From positions 682,001-746,000 of the forward strand of contig NZ_JAPWGL010000002.1 of assembly GCF_027213645.1 (NCBI RefSeq): DNA of 64,000 nt. The letters are read 5' to 3'. Position numbers and translations under genes: made by a program. The notes beneath the pieces are model-generated. The model did not search any database. It saw only the letters and a program-made list of their open reading frames with translations, and had not been told where the DNA came from. This DNA comes from Pedobacter rhodius. Lineage in GTDB: Bacteria > Bacteroidota > Bacteroidia > Sphingobacteriales > Sphingobacteriaceae. This document shows positions 54,785 through 63,859 of this stretch, piece by piece. Within the stretch, counting starts at the first letter, position 1, and every line of letters starts with the position of its first letter.

Positions 54785-56737
54785 ATGATGAAATTAATAC
54801 TTTGTTCAGTTTTCTTTTTTGTTGTATTTAAGAATGAGATACATGCTCAAAGAAAAGCTGATACTAAGTATCGGGACAGCTTGGCGCTAACTTTGAAAAG
54901 TGATGTTTCGAACGCAGCCAAAGCAAAAATTTGTTTCCTGTTAGCCGACGACTGGGCCTACACAGATTCAATTAAGGCAAAATCTTTCCTTAACCAAGGC
55001 AAAAATTACGGAAAAGGAGACAAATTTATTGAAACACTTGCCATTTACTATTCAGCACGATTATTAGCAAGCAATAATCCGGTATTAGCAACCCGAATGT
55101 ATATGCTTGCAGAGCAGAAATTAGCACCTTATCATACAACTGAAGCCTTTATAGCCCGTTCAAAGTGCTGGCATGATTACTCCAAATTGTTGCATCATGA
55201 AAAAGATGATGCTGAAAGTTACATAAATATCTTATTGAACAAGTCAATTCCCCTGGCAATTAAAGCAAATGACAGTACCTATATCGGTAAAAATTACCTC
55301 GATGTAGCCATCGGATTTAAAAACCTGACGGAATTCAAAAAAGCTAAATATTATTTAATTAAAGCGGTTGATATTTTAGAAAAAACAAAAGGTTCTGTCG
55401 AATACCTGGCATCTGCTTATCATACGCTGTCTGAGAATTACTCTTTATCAGGCGAATCACAAAATGCGGCTTTAATGTTAGAACGGATGCGAAAAATATT
55501 GACACCCTATCCTGATTCTGAATTATGGCTGGATTATTATGCAGGTGAAGCCATGCGGCTAACCATTGCAGAACAATTTGATAAGTCGCTTAGTGTTGCG
55601 AATAAAGGGATAGCATTAGCTCAAAAATTAAAAGAAGTTTACCCTGAACAAAGGCTTTTATTGCAAAAATTTTATGCCCTGTATAACAAAAAGGATTTTT
55701 CGCAAGCTAAAGATGTTGCTATTGATCTGACGAAAAGAAAGCCGTTTATGAATATTTCTGTCAATAGGATACAAATATTTTATGCCTTAGCAAAAACATT
55801 TGAGGAGTTGAAAGATAGCGACGGAGCCTACGAATGGTTAGAGAAATACAGCAAACTAAATGATAGCCTGGCAAAAAGCAACCTCGAAACAAAAGTGAAT
55901 GCTTTGGAAATTAGGTTTCGAAATGCTGAAAGCCGGAAAAAAATAGCTGCCTTGAATGCGGCAAATGAAAAAGCAAACCTGGATGCAAAAAATAGCCGGT
56001 TAATCAATTGGCTGTTAGGCTCTATCAGCTTATTTATGTTTATTGTTTTTGCTTTAACTTTCTTTTTTTATCAGAACAGGAAAAAGCTGGAAGCTCAAAA
56101 AGAACAGGTTAGAGTTAGCCGGGCGATGTTGCTTGGCCAGGAAAATGAGCGTGTCAGGCTAGCCCGTGACCTGCACGATGGATTAGGCGGCATGTTAGCT
56201 TCAATCAAAATCAACCTTTCCGATTTTGCCAGTGAGAAAAAAATAAGTGACGCTGATTTAAATCAAATTATTAAACGTTTAGATAGTTCAATTAAAGAAC
56301 TTCGGCGTATTGCGCATAACATGATGCCGGAAATGCTATTGAAATTCGGCCTGGAATCTTCATTAAGAGATTTGTGTGCATCATTGATATCCGAAACGCT
56401 ACAGATCAATTTTCAATGCTTGGGTATCAGTCCTAATCTTATCATTCAGGAACAAATTGCGATATACCGAATTGTGCAAGAACTGCTTAGTAACGTTGTT
56501 AAGCATTCAAATGCAAAAAATGCGTTGTTGCAATGCTCACAAGATGACCAGGTTTTCTTTATTACTATAGAAGATGATGGCAAAGGATTTAATCCCGATG
56601 GTTTAGCCGAACAACCCGGCATCGGTTTAAATAATATCAAAAGCCGTGTTGCTTACTTAAATGGTACATTGGAAATACTATCAAAAGATAGTCAGCCCGG
56701 AACGTCTATTAATATTGAATTGCATGTTAAATCCTAA
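54785..56737 (+). CDS. TPR-containing sensor histidine kinase (HisKA_3 type)
   Basis: A 650-residue kinase of a two-component system. It has a signal peptide (LILCSVFFFVVFKNEIHAQ), a periplasmic helical TPR-like domain to about residue 390, one membrane segment (LINWLLGSISLFMFIVFALT) and a cytoplasmic coiled coil. The HisKA_3 dimerisation region has the phospho-acceptor histidine in RLARDLHDGLGGMLASIK (about residue 464) and the HATPase domain has EDDGKGF and GIGLNNIKSRV. Its 3' end overlaps the response-regulator gene by 14 bp. The ligand is unknown. Site 2 upstream suggests autoregulation. Confidence 0.92.
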   Translation: MMKLILCSVFFFVVFKNEIHAQRKADTKYRDSLALTLKSDVSNAAKAKICFLLADDWAYTDSIKAKSFLNQGKNYGKGDKFIETLAIYYSARLLASNNPVLATRMYMLAEQKLAPYHTTEAFIARSKCWHDYSKLLHHEKDDAESYINILLNKSIPLAIKANDSTYIGKNYLDVAIGFKNLTEFKKAKYYLIKAVDILEKTKGSVEYLASAYHTLSENYSLSGESQNAALMLERMRKILTPYPDSELWLDYYAGEAMRLTIAEQFDKSLSVANKGIALAQKLKEVYPEQRLLLQKFYALYNKKDFSQAKDVAIDLTKRKPFMNISVNRIQIFYALAKTFEELKDSDGAYEWLEKYSKLNDSLAKSNLETKVNALEIRFRNAESRKKIAALNAANEKANLDAKNSRLINWLLGSISLFMFIVFALTFFFYQNRKKLEAQKEQVRVSRAMLLGQENERVRLARDLHDGLGGMLASIKINLSDFASEKKISDADLNQIIKRLDSSIKELRRIAHNMMPEMLLKFGLESSLRDLCASLISETLQINFQCLGISPNLIIQEQIAIYRIVQELLSNVVKHSNAKNALLQCSQDDQVFFITIEDDGKGFNPDGLAEQPGIGLNNIKSRVAYLNGTLEILSKDSQPGTSINIELHVKS

Positions 56738-57356
56738 AACTAAACTTGCCATCGTTGATGACCACCCGATAGTTATTGAGGGGCTTTTAAAGCTCCTGAG
56801 CAGAAAAAACGAATTCGAAATTGCCGGAACGTTTACTAATGGAAATGATTTTGTTGAATTTTTAAAGTTGAATGAGCTTGACATTGTTCTTTTAGACATC
56901 ATTCTACCCGATATCAACGGGATTGATTTGTGTAAGAAGATAAAAGAAATATCGGCTTCGACAGTAGTGCTAGCTTTAAGCAACCATGAAGAACGCAGTG
57001 CTATCATGAAAATGATTGAAAACGGCGCAAGTGGCTATCTTCTTAAAAATGCATCTGTTGAGGAGTTAATGCATTGTATTAGTGAAGCTTTAAACGGCCG
57101 TAAAAGCTTTAGCAAAGCCGTTACAGAAATTATTGCAAAACCCGAATTATACACCACTTCTTACACTAAATTAACCAGAAGGGAAATAGAGATATTAAAA
57201 TTAATAGCTTCTGGAATAACGACACCAAATATTGCCAGGCAGCTGTTTTTAAGCAAGTTTACGGTTGAGAATCACAGAAAAAATTTACTCCAAAAACTCA
57301 ACGCTAAAAATGTTGCAGAATTAATAAGTACGGCTTCACAGCATAACTTATTATAA
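56724..57356 (+). CDS. NarL/LuxR-family response regulator
   Basis: A 210-residue regulator: receiver domain with the acidic pair in AIVDDHPIVIEG, the phospho-acceptor aspartate in DIVLLDIILPDINGIDL and the lysine in GYLLKNASVEELM, then a LuxR-type HTH (LTRREIEILKLIASGITTPN, IARQLFLSKFTVENHRKNLL). The ATG at 56724 is preferred; the frame is open upstream inside the kinase gene. It is the natural candidate to bind the AATGACTG-N4-CAGTCATT sites found around this cluster; this is inference. Confidence 0.93.
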   Translation: MLNPKTKLAIVDDHPIVIEGLLKLLSRKNEFEIAGTFTNGNDFVEFLKLNELDIVLLDIILPDINGIDLCKKIKEISASTVVLALSNHEERSAIMKMIENGASGYLLKNASVEELMHCISEALNGRKSFSKAVTEIIAKPELYTTSYTKLTRREIEILKLIASGITTPNIARQLFLSKFTVENHRKNLLQKLNAKNVAELISTASQHNLL

Positions 57357-57670
57357 ATTAATTATTTCCGGAATAGCTGCATCCCATTAATCGCCAAAAT
57401 GTTGAGATATGCAAATGTCTGGGTATATTAATTTGTCTCGGCGACTTTTGATTACCATTTTTGGAGGTCAGGAAAGAAAAAGTATTAACGAAAAATCCTT
57501 TTCATTTGTAAACAATGCCAATCCATAACGTAAGAATAGCAGCGGATTTTAAAATACTTATTTTTTTAAAACACAGACCTTTTTATATTCGATAGTTTCT
57601 TGTTAGCAATAAACCACTATTATTTTATACACCGTTACCTGCAGCCGTTGGTTTTTGATAAATCAATTTC
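57357..57670. other. Intergenic between convergent genes, no feature recognised
   Basis: The 314-bp AT-rich stretch lies after the response regulator. No gene, repeat or clear terminator was seen. Confidence 0.4.
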
Positions 57671-59365
57671 CTATTTCAGGACAGGAATACTTATAGAACT
57701 ATCGGAATACCACCTTATTTTCATTGGTATTTCAGCATCTTTTATGGTTTCGCTACCGACGTTTTTTCCTGTACCATAGTTAATTTCATCGTACGGGTTT
57801 TTATTAACATTTAAAATAATAATCAATCTACTCCCTTTATTAATTTGTTTGCTTACCATTCGAGTATTATTAAATGGGATTATTTCTTTCAAATTGGGTC
57901 TTAGTAATTTCCTCTTACTGTTGTCGTTTGCGTAACTGGCACGGCCTAAATAGCGTGTAAGATAAAAGTATTTTCCATTGGGCATTAATTCGTAAAGCGC
58001 AACCGAAACATCCACATCCTTTTTGTTAACAGCCAATTTTAAACTACCTGAAAAAGAACCGTTAATGCTGAATGATTGCTCAAACGGGCGTGTGATAAAC
58101 ACCAGCCCGTTGCCCGAATCTAATGAGTCATTTACAATATTGGGTGTGTAATAACTGTTTTGTGCATTCCTGTTTTTATAATCGACAATTTGAGCCAGAA
58201 AGTCTTTAGAATCAGGTTTTTTATCTGTTAATGAATACAAAGTTTTAATTTTGTTATTACCCAGATAAAAGGTGAGTGTGTCGTTGTTCATTTTATCAAA
58301 GGAAGAAACATGTTTCCATTTATTTAATCCCATTACCTCATAGTTAATTCTATCCTTCAGCAAATCAGGCTTCTTTCCATTTTTTAAAACATAATCAAAC
58401 CACTGATAAACCAGGCCATTAATGTCAATATTTGCAACACTGTCTATTTTGTAGCCTTGAAGGATAGGTGATGGTTTGCTGCGCCCGCCTCTATGGTCGT
58501 AGGGACCAATTACTGCATATAATTCATTATTTGTATTGTATTTGTAATACGCTTTTACATACTGTAAATCTCCGATTTGATCTCCGTCATAATATCCCGT
58601 TGTGGTAAGAATAGGAATATTAATTTTTTGATATTCTTTAGGCGTAGGAACTAATGATTTCCAATAAGAATCATAAAAAGGATGTTGAAGCCATTTTTGA
58701 AAAATGCGGTTAGGTCGTTTGGCAAGACTATCCAGCGAGCGAAAAGATGTGCCAAGCTTATACCAATTGTCATACAGATCATTGGGCAATGGTTCATTTC
58801 CCAAAATACTATTGCTCCAATTTAAAGAAAGCGGGGTGGAATATACATTGTTTTCCATTGGGGTATCGTAGCCTGGCATTAGAGCTACCTGCGGAACAAT
58901 CGTTTTTAATGCCGGATGTATATTTTTTACGGCCGACCATTGTACAAAGCCAGTATAACTACCGCCATACATGCCAACACTACCATTGCACCATTTCTGT
59001 TTACTTATCCAGTCTACAACATCATAAACATCATTACTTTCGTTTTCATAAGGCGTATAGTTTTTTAAATCGCTACGAATACCACGGCTGTAAGCAACAA
59101 TACCCACATAATCTCTGTCAACGGAATTCTTTGCGAAAATGGCATCTCCAGTGCCCTGGGAATATGTCGTAAAGAATAATATAGCAGGAAGTTTTTGTGT
59201 TTCTCCTTTTTTTCGAACTATTGTAGCTGAAATTGGAAATCCACTTCTTGTTGGAATTAACACGCTGTCTTGTATGGTGTAATTAAGGTTCTGAGAATTT
59301 GTTTGTTGAGCAAAAATTACCCCACTAACAAATATTAATACTATAAGTACATTGAATTTTTTCAT
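57671..59365 (-). CDS. CocE/NonD family hydrolase (X-Pro dipeptidyl-peptidase-like)
   Basis: A 564-residue secreted serine hydrolase with a signal peptide (NVLIVLIFVSGVIFAQ). The alpha/beta-hydrolase core has the nucleophile motif GMYGGSYTGFVQWS, an acidic residue in TTGYYDGDQIGDLQY and the histidine in IGPYDHRGG. The C-terminal jelly-roll domain is typical of PepX_C (FSGSLKLAVNKKDVDVSVAL, GSRLIIILNVNKNPY). The family cleaves acyl esters, X-Pro peptides or cephalosporins; substrate unknown. The ATG at 59365 starts the signal peptide. Confidence 0.9.
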   Translation of the reverse strand: MKKFNVLIVLIFVSGVIFAQQTNSQNLNYTIQDSVLIPTRSGFPISATIVRKKGETQKLPAILFFTTYSQGTGDAIFAKNSVDRDYVGIVAYSRGIRSDLKNYTPYENESNDVYDVVDWISKQKWCNGSVGMYGGSYTGFVQWSAVKNIHPALKTIVPQVALMPGYDTPMENNVYSTPLSLNWSNSILGNEPLPNDLYDNWYKLGTSFRSLDSLAKRPNRIFQKWLQHPFYDSYWKSLVPTPKEYQKINIPILTTTGYYDGDQIGDLQYVKAYYKYNTNNELYAVIGPYDHRGGRSKPSPILQGYKIDSVANIDINGLVYQWFDYVLKNGKKPDLLKDRINYEVMGLNKWKHVSSFDKMNNDTLTFYLGNNKIKTLYSLTDKKPDSKDFLAQIVDYKNRNAQNSYYTPNIVNDSLDSGNGLVFITRPFEQSFSINGSFSGSLKLAVNKKDVDVSVALYELMPNGKYFYLTRYLGRASYANDNSKRKLLRPNLKEIIPFNNTRMVSKQINKGSRLIIILNVNKNPYDEINYGTGKNVGSETIKDAEIPMKIRWYSDSSISIPVLK

Positions 59366-59541
59366 ATTAGAGTTCATCTTTAGCTTACAGGTTAACTTTA
59401 TCATAAATTAAAGTCAGATTCGATTAAAATTACATTTTCTGATTTATTCAAAAGATTATCCGGCTAATGCATCAACTTAAATCATATTGACAAAAAGGTT
59501 TACTGGTTATCCGGTAAGCTTTTCCAAAAAAATCAGCTCTG

Positions 59542-60045
59542 TTAGTTTTCTTTTTTTGGTTCTGGACTTATATTTTCTTCTTCAACGGAAAAAATAACGC
59601 TGGTTATTTTCCACAGCCCCTTAGTTTTTATTAAGCCCCAACTTTCCGATCCCCAGTTCTGTTTCTTCCCGTCTATCCAAAAACTGTAATCAAAAGTTAC
59701 CGAGGCAATAAAACCATCTTCGTTAATTTTTACATTATAAAACTTTTCTTCGTATTTCGATGCATCATACATACTGCGTATAAAGCTACGGTAATCGCTT
59801 AAAAATAAATCTCCGGCTTTGGGATTCTTTTTCAAATCCTGTAAATGGCTTTTTTCCTTTACGACCCCAACCCATACAATTGGATCTTTGTGAAAGAGTG
59901 GATAAAAAGCAACACTATCTTTTTTTATTACACAATTCATAAAAGTATTCAATACATTTTGTATCTGCACTTTTTCTGATAGTTGTTGGCTGTATGCTAT
60001 TTGTGCTGCGTTTAAAAGGAGTAAAAATGAAAGTATCTTTTTCAT
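59542..60045 (-). CDS. Secreted NTF2-like (SnoaL/DUF4440-type) protein
   Basis: A 167-residue protein with a signal peptide (ILSFLLLLNAAQIAYSQ) and an NTF2-like fold (VQIQNVLNTFMNCVIKKDSV, FYPLFHKDPIVWVGV, SWGLIKTKGLWKITSVIFSV). A perfect palindrome (site 3, 60117-60136) lies 72 bp upstream with a TAATTTTG -7 element at the same offset as site 1. Function unknown. Confidence 0.85.
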   Translation of the reverse strand: MKKILSFLLLLNAAQIAYSQQLSEKVQIQNVLNTFMNCVIKKDSVAFYPLFHKDPIVWVGVVKEKSHLQDLKKNPKAGDLFLSDYRSFIRSMYDASKYEEKFYNVKINEDGFIASVTFDYSFWIDGKKQNWGSESWGLIKTKGLWKITSVIFSVEEENISPEPKKEN

Positions 60046-60087
60046 CAGTAAATAAATTTAAGCGTATCGGTATGTGATGGATCGTTC

Positions 60088-60095
60088 CAAAATTA
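60088..60095 (-). promoter_or_regulatory. -7 element TAATTTTG of the NTF2-like gene
   Basis: Minus-strand TAATTTTG, with TTG at 60118-60116 (N20) overlapping the operator end and 31.5 bp between its first base and the operator centre; identical geometry to 54453-54460. Confidence 0.6.
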
Positions 60096-60116
60096 AGATT
60101 GGCCCCGCCGCCACAC

Positions 60117-60136
60117 AATGACTGTAAACAGTCATT
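60117..60136. promoter_or_regulatory. Palindromic operator, site 3
   Basis: AATGACTG-TAAA-CAGTCATT, perfect arms. Upstream of the NTF2-like gene. Confidence 0.75.
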
Positions 60137-60172
60137 TTCACTGAACGATTATCACTAATATATTGCTTAAAT

Positions 60173-60192
60173 GCTAACTGAAACCAGTCATT
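60173..60192. promoter_or_regulatory. Palindromic operator, site 4 (left arm degenerate)
   Basis: GCTAACTG-AAAC-CAGTCATT. The right arm and spacer are identical to site 2, and GACATTTG (60229-60236) lies 46.5 bp from the centre, the same distance as AAAATTTG from site 2. Directed at the serine-hydrolase gene at 60362. Confidence 0.6.
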
Positions 60193-60361
60193 TTTAAGAA
60201 AAATGCGATTTAAAGCGTATTTATAACTGACATTTGTGGTTATAACAGAATCAGTTCTTCTGTTTCTCTTTCTGTTTCATGCATTTCTGTACGGGATGCA
60301 TAATTAAAAACATTGCTTAAAAAGAAGTTAGCCTAAACAGCTTCTGATAAAAACTTTATAA

Positions 60362-61561
60362 ATGCAAAAAATAAATATAAGCAGTTATTCCGGGAACAGC
60401 AATAACGATGCAAAGGTAGGCACGAATAGACCTAAGCTTTTCTTTTTATTTAAAAAGAAAGTATTCAACCGTAGATCTTTCACCTGTCTCTACATCATTT
60501 TACAAATAACATTTAGCTTTGCTCTACAGGCTCAGCCGAAGCGTGCTCAAGCTATTTTACTGGCCGGTAAATTTGCGGATAGCCTGATGAAAGCCCAACA
60601 TATACCTGGCCTGTCTGTCGCCATCGCTTTAAAAGGTAATCTCATCTGGAAAGAAGCATTCGGCTACGCTGATTTGGATAACCAGGTAAAAGTGACTACT
60701 GATTCGCGTTTTCGTGTAGGCAGCGTATCGAAATCCATTACATCAGTTGCCCTTGCTAAAATGAAGGATGAGGGAAAGATCGACATCGAAGAGACCGTTG
60801 GACACTACTTACCAGTGTTTGCTAAGAAAAAATATCCTGTTACTTTAAAGCAACTGGCAGGGCACCTGGGCGGCATCCGTCATTATAAGGATAACGATCC
60901 CAGTGATTATATACACCAAGAACATTATACCGACGTCCCTTCAAGCCTCGACATATTTAAGAACGACAGTCTGCTGTTTGAACCAGGTACTAAATATTAC
61001 TATTCCTCCTATGGCTTTGTGTTGTTGAGTGCTGCGATGGAGAAAGCTGCCGGCCATAATTTTCCTGACCTTATGCAAAAGGAACTTTTTTACCCCCTGC
61101 ATATGACCAAAACTATGCCAGACTATCAGGATAGCATTATCAGCGGCAGAACCGCTTACTACCAATGGAGTAAGGAAGACCAGAAGGTTGTACGCTCACC
61201 ATTTGAAGACTTAAGTTATAAATGGGCGGGTGGCGGCTTTTTGTCTACTCCAACCGACCTGGCATTGATGGGATCGGCTTTACTTTCCGGCAAATTTATC
61301 AAACCGGCTACGGCCGAATTGATGATGACCAGTCAACAACTAAAAAACGGCAAGAACAGCGGGTATGGGATGGGTTTCAGAATAGGTACAGATAGTAAAG
61401 GCAGGAAGATAGTTCATCATGGCGGGGTAGCCCTGGGCGGGCGTGCCTTTCTATTGCTTTATCCGGATCAGAACCTGGTTATAGCGGTAACTACGAATCA
61501 AGGCGATGCTCAATTTGGTGAAAGGCATTTAGAAAAATTGGCAAACCTCTTTATCGAATAA
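60362..61561 (+). CDS. Beta-lactamase-fold serine hydrolase
   Basis: A 399-residue class C beta-lactamase-like/penicillin-binding hydrolase. It has an atypical ~50-residue N-terminus with a hydrophobic segment (FTCLYIILQITFSFALQAQ), the SxxK motif in VGSVSKSITS, the YxN-position motif YYYSSYGFVLLS (YSS here) and the HxG-position motif KIVHHGGVALGG. Probably acts on D-Ala-D-Ala-containing peptides or esters in the periplasm. The start ATG at 60362 is the first in frame; the long N-terminus may mean a later start is used. Confidence 0.87.
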   Translation: MQKINISSYSGNSNNDAKVGTNRPKLFFLFKKKVFNRRSFTCLYIILQITFSFALQAQPKRAQAILLAGKFADSLMKAQHIPGLSVAIALKGNLIWKEAFGYADLDNQVKVTTDSRFRVGSVSKSITSVALAKMKDEGKIDIEETVGHYLPVFAKKKYPVTLKQLAGHLGGIRHYKDNDPSDYIHQEHYTDVPSSLDIFKNDSLLFEPGTKYYYSSYGFVLLSAAMEKAAGHNFPDLMQKELFYPLHMTKTMPDYQDSIISGRTAYYQWSKEDQKVVRSPFEDLSYKWAGGGFLSTPTDLALMGSALLSGKFIKPATAELMMTSQQLKNGKNSGYGMGFRIGTDSKGRKIVHHGGVALGGRAFLLLYPDQNLVIAVTTNQGDAQFGERHLEKLANLFIE

Positions 61562-61608
61562 AACAATTCTGATAAATCGGCATTAAAGCAATTTAACAAC
61601 TAAAAAAA

Positions 61609-62697
61609 TTATTTTTTATTGCCGTATTGAGTTTTTAACATGCGCATTAACAACCTTGCGCCGTTTATGGTTTCTTCAGTAAAGGAATTTGTAAAAATAA
61701 CATAACCGATAAACGCTTTTCTATCTATATGCACTAACGAATAATACGTTCCGGCCGTGCCCGAATGTGTTGATAAGCTTTTATTGTCTTCATAAATATT
61801 GAACCATCCTAAAGAATAATTGGGTATCCCTTCGTGTATAAATTTATAGGTAGATGCTTTCAGGTAATTATTTTGCCCTTCAAGTCCCCTCAAATTCATT
61901 TGGATAAATTTAACATAGTCCGGTAATTCGATATTGATATCACCGGCAGGCTCTGTGTAATCTAAATGAAAACCGGTATTTGATGGAACGGGCGTTAATT
62001 TGCCGTTTTCATATGAATGTCCCCACGTATCTTTTTCTGACTGATTATCAGGCCAGGAAAGTTTTACGTTTAATTTCAGATCCTTATTAAAAACCTGGTT
62101 TACGAGTTGTTCCCAGGTCAGATTTGTAACCCTTTCCAACATCAAAGCCGCAAGCGTGTAGCCTGCGTTTGAATATACAAACTTGTTATTTGAGTCAATT
62201 TTTGCTGGTTCAAGGGTCAAAACAAACTTTCCGAATGCTGCTCTCTTTTGTTGTCTGCTACCTTTAAAATCAGGCACAGTGGTATCCCCTTCTCCCTGGA
62301 AAGGTTGTATAAATGCCTTGTGCGATAATAAATCCTGAAGCGTTATACCGTCATATGCCTTTTTTGAACTTTTTTGCCATTCGGGGTATATATCAAAAAA
62401 TCTTGTATCCCATTTTAATTTTCCCTTTTCTACATATTTTGCAATGATAAAAGCAGTCATCGCTTTAGTGTTGGATCCGATATGAAACCTATCATTTAAC
62501 GTTGCTGTATCATTTAAAAGGATTGAATGATAGCCAATTGCAGCGGCGGTTATTACCGACCGGTCAGTTACAACGGCGTAAGCCAGTTCCGGAATATGAT
62601 TTGCTTTCCGTAAAGAATCGGCATATCTTATCTCTGGCTGAGCAAAGCTATTTATAGAAAGAAAAGCGATTAAGGCAACTATCGTTATTTTTATCAT
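61609..62697 (-). CDS. Beta-lactamase-fold serine hydrolase
   Basis: A 362-residue secreted enzyme with a signal peptide (IVALIAFLSINSFAQ), the SxxK motif in HIGSNTKAMTAFIIAKY, the YSN motif in FVYSNAGYTLAALM and the HxG-type motif STHSGTAGTYYSL. Divergent in sequence from the hydrolase at 60362 and convergent with it. Imperfect operator site 5 lies 110 bp upstream. Substrate unknown. Confidence 0.88.
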   Translation of the reverse strand: MIKITIVALIAFLSINSFAQPEIRYADSLRKANHIPELAYAVVTDRSVITAAAIGYHSILLNDTATLNDRFHIGSNTKAMTAFIIAKYVEKGKLKWDTRFFDIYPEWQKSSKKAYDGITLQDLLSHKAFIQPFQGEGDTTVPDFKGSRQQKRAAFGKFVLTLEPAKIDSNNKFVYSNAGYTLAALMLERVTNLTWEQLVNQVFNKDLKLNVKLSWPDNQSEKDTWGHSYENGKLTPVPSNTGFHLDYTEPAGDINIELPDYVKFIQMNLRGLEGQNNYLKASTYKFIHEGIPNYSLGWFNIYEDNKSLSTHSGTAGTYYSLVHIDRKAFIGYVIFTNSFTEETINGARLLMRMLKTQYGNKK

Positions 62698-63003
62698 GGT
62701 TTTTAATACTATAATTACTACAGACTAATTCTCTTTGGAAACATATCGAACTTGTCATAATTGCAAATTTCAGGGAAAAAAATATAGCGAGCACATGTAA
62801 TTGAAAAATGACTGCTTCCAGTTATTGATTGATTTAACGGCCCACGACCCCGGACTGATTCTCCTGTTAAACCTTCGCGAAGCCATAATAGTCATTCATG
62901 CACATCTCTATACATACAATTTTTTTTTACCTCATTTCTCTTTTACGCAACACTTTTTAGTAAAAAATATTTTCTAAAAATATAATAATTTAGCAATTAA
63001 TTA
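62698..63003. other. Intergenic with operator site 5
   Basis: No gene. Besides site 5, an AT-rich run leads to the DUF2975 promoter. Confidence 0.5.
62807..62826. promoter_or_regulatory. Palindromic operator, site 5 (one mismatch)
   Basis: AATGACTG-CTTC-CAGTTATT: same spacer length, one substitution in the right arm. A TATATTTT element on the minus strand lies 30.5 bp away, close to the offset at sites 1 and 3. Confidence 0.55.
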
Positions 63004-63033
63004 TTGTTTTACAATAATTAATTATTAATTTTG
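63004..63033 (+). promoter_or_regulatory. Promoter of DUF2975-XRE operon
   Basis: TTG (63004-63006), exactly 19 bp, TAATTTTG (63026-63033). Perfect TTG-N19-TAnnTTTG, 23 bp before the start codon. Confidence 0.8.
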
Positions 63034-63056
63034 GTTTTAAATTTAATGTTTACCAT

Positions 63057-63572
63057 ATGAAATTAATCCGAATTATCTCTACATTCTTATTCTACATAGC
63101 CCGGGTTTTCTCTGGTGGTTATATTTTAACCGCCCTGCATGTGCTATTATCCGTATCACTTAAACTTTCAACTCTGGAAATACTGAAAACCGGTCGCTTC
63201 ATTATTTATTATCCATTCACAAACAAACGTTTTCTATTAGGCTCTTCCTATACGAAAAACTACATTGCCGAGATGATCCTATTAATTACCTTTTACGGTA
63301 CCTTTTTCTGGTTATTGAGCGATGTGTTTAAAACGTTCAGGCAAAAAAAATTATTTACCATAGCCGGGATTGCCAGGCTCAGATTATTTTACGTCACGAA
63401 TCTGATTATATGCCCGCTTCTTTTTTACATTTTAAGCTTATTTTCTGTTGAAGATTACCCCTATCTTGTAATGGTAACTGCACATTTCATAATGGGCGTA
63501 TTTGCACTATTTATCGGTGCAATATTTCAACAGGGGGTAAATTTGCAAAAGGACCAGGACTTATTTATTTGA
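63057..63572 (+). CDS. DUF2975 family membrane protein
   Basis: A 171-residue protein with four hydrophobic segments (ISTFLFYIARVFSGGYILTA, MILLITFYGTFFWLLSDVF, FYVTNLIICPLLFYILSLF, MVTAHFIMGVFALFIGAIFQ) and the conserved ending GAIFQQGVNLQKDQDLFI. This family is regularly paired with a small XRE-type regulator, as here (2-bp gap). Function unknown; a membrane signal receiver for the regulator is possible. Confidence 0.88.
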   Translation: MKLIRIISTFLFYIARVFSGGYILTALHVLLSVSLKLSTLEILKTGRFIIYYPFTNKRFLLGSSYTKNYIAEMILLITFYGTFFWLLSDVFKTFRQKKLFTIAGIARLRLFYVTNLIICPLLFYILSLFSVEDYPYLVMVTAHFIMGVFALFIGAIFQQGVNLQKDQDLFI

Positions 63573-63574
63573 CC

Positions 63575-63781
63575 ATGCCAATAGTAATTAATGTAGACGT
63601 AATGCTGGCCAAACGAAAAATGCAAAGTAAAGATTTGGCAGAACAACTGGATATTACACCAGCTAATTTATCCATTTTAAAAACAGGTAAAGCCAAGGGT
63701 ATCCGGTTTGATACGCTGGAAGCAATCTGCCGTATATTAAATTGCCAGCCAGGCGATGTATTAGAATATGTAGCAGACTAA
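63575..63781 (+). CDS. Small XRE-family helix-turn-helix regulator (YozG-like)
   Basis: A 68-residue Cro/CI-type HTH protein: VINVDVMLAKRKMQSKDLAE, LDITPANLSILKTGKAKGIR, FDTLEAICRILNCQPGDVLE. The ATG at 63575 follows the DUF2975 stop by 2 bp; a TTG two codons earlier is not needed. Likely regulates its own operon with the DUF2975 partner, and possibly the ABC transporter that follows. Confidence 0.93.
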   Translation: MPIVINVDVMLAKRKMQSKDLAEQLDITPANLSILKTGKAKGIRFDTLEAICRILNCQPGDVLEYVAD

Positions 63782-63859
63782 ATCCATATCATATTTAATA
63801 ATTTGAAAACGCTTTAAAACAAGGCAGTGCATTGTATTGCCTAAAATTTACGAAACAAA

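Noticed and set aside
63569-63574. TTG start of the XRE gene overlapping the DUF2975 stop
   Set aside because: An ATG two codons later is in frame and gives the normal family start.
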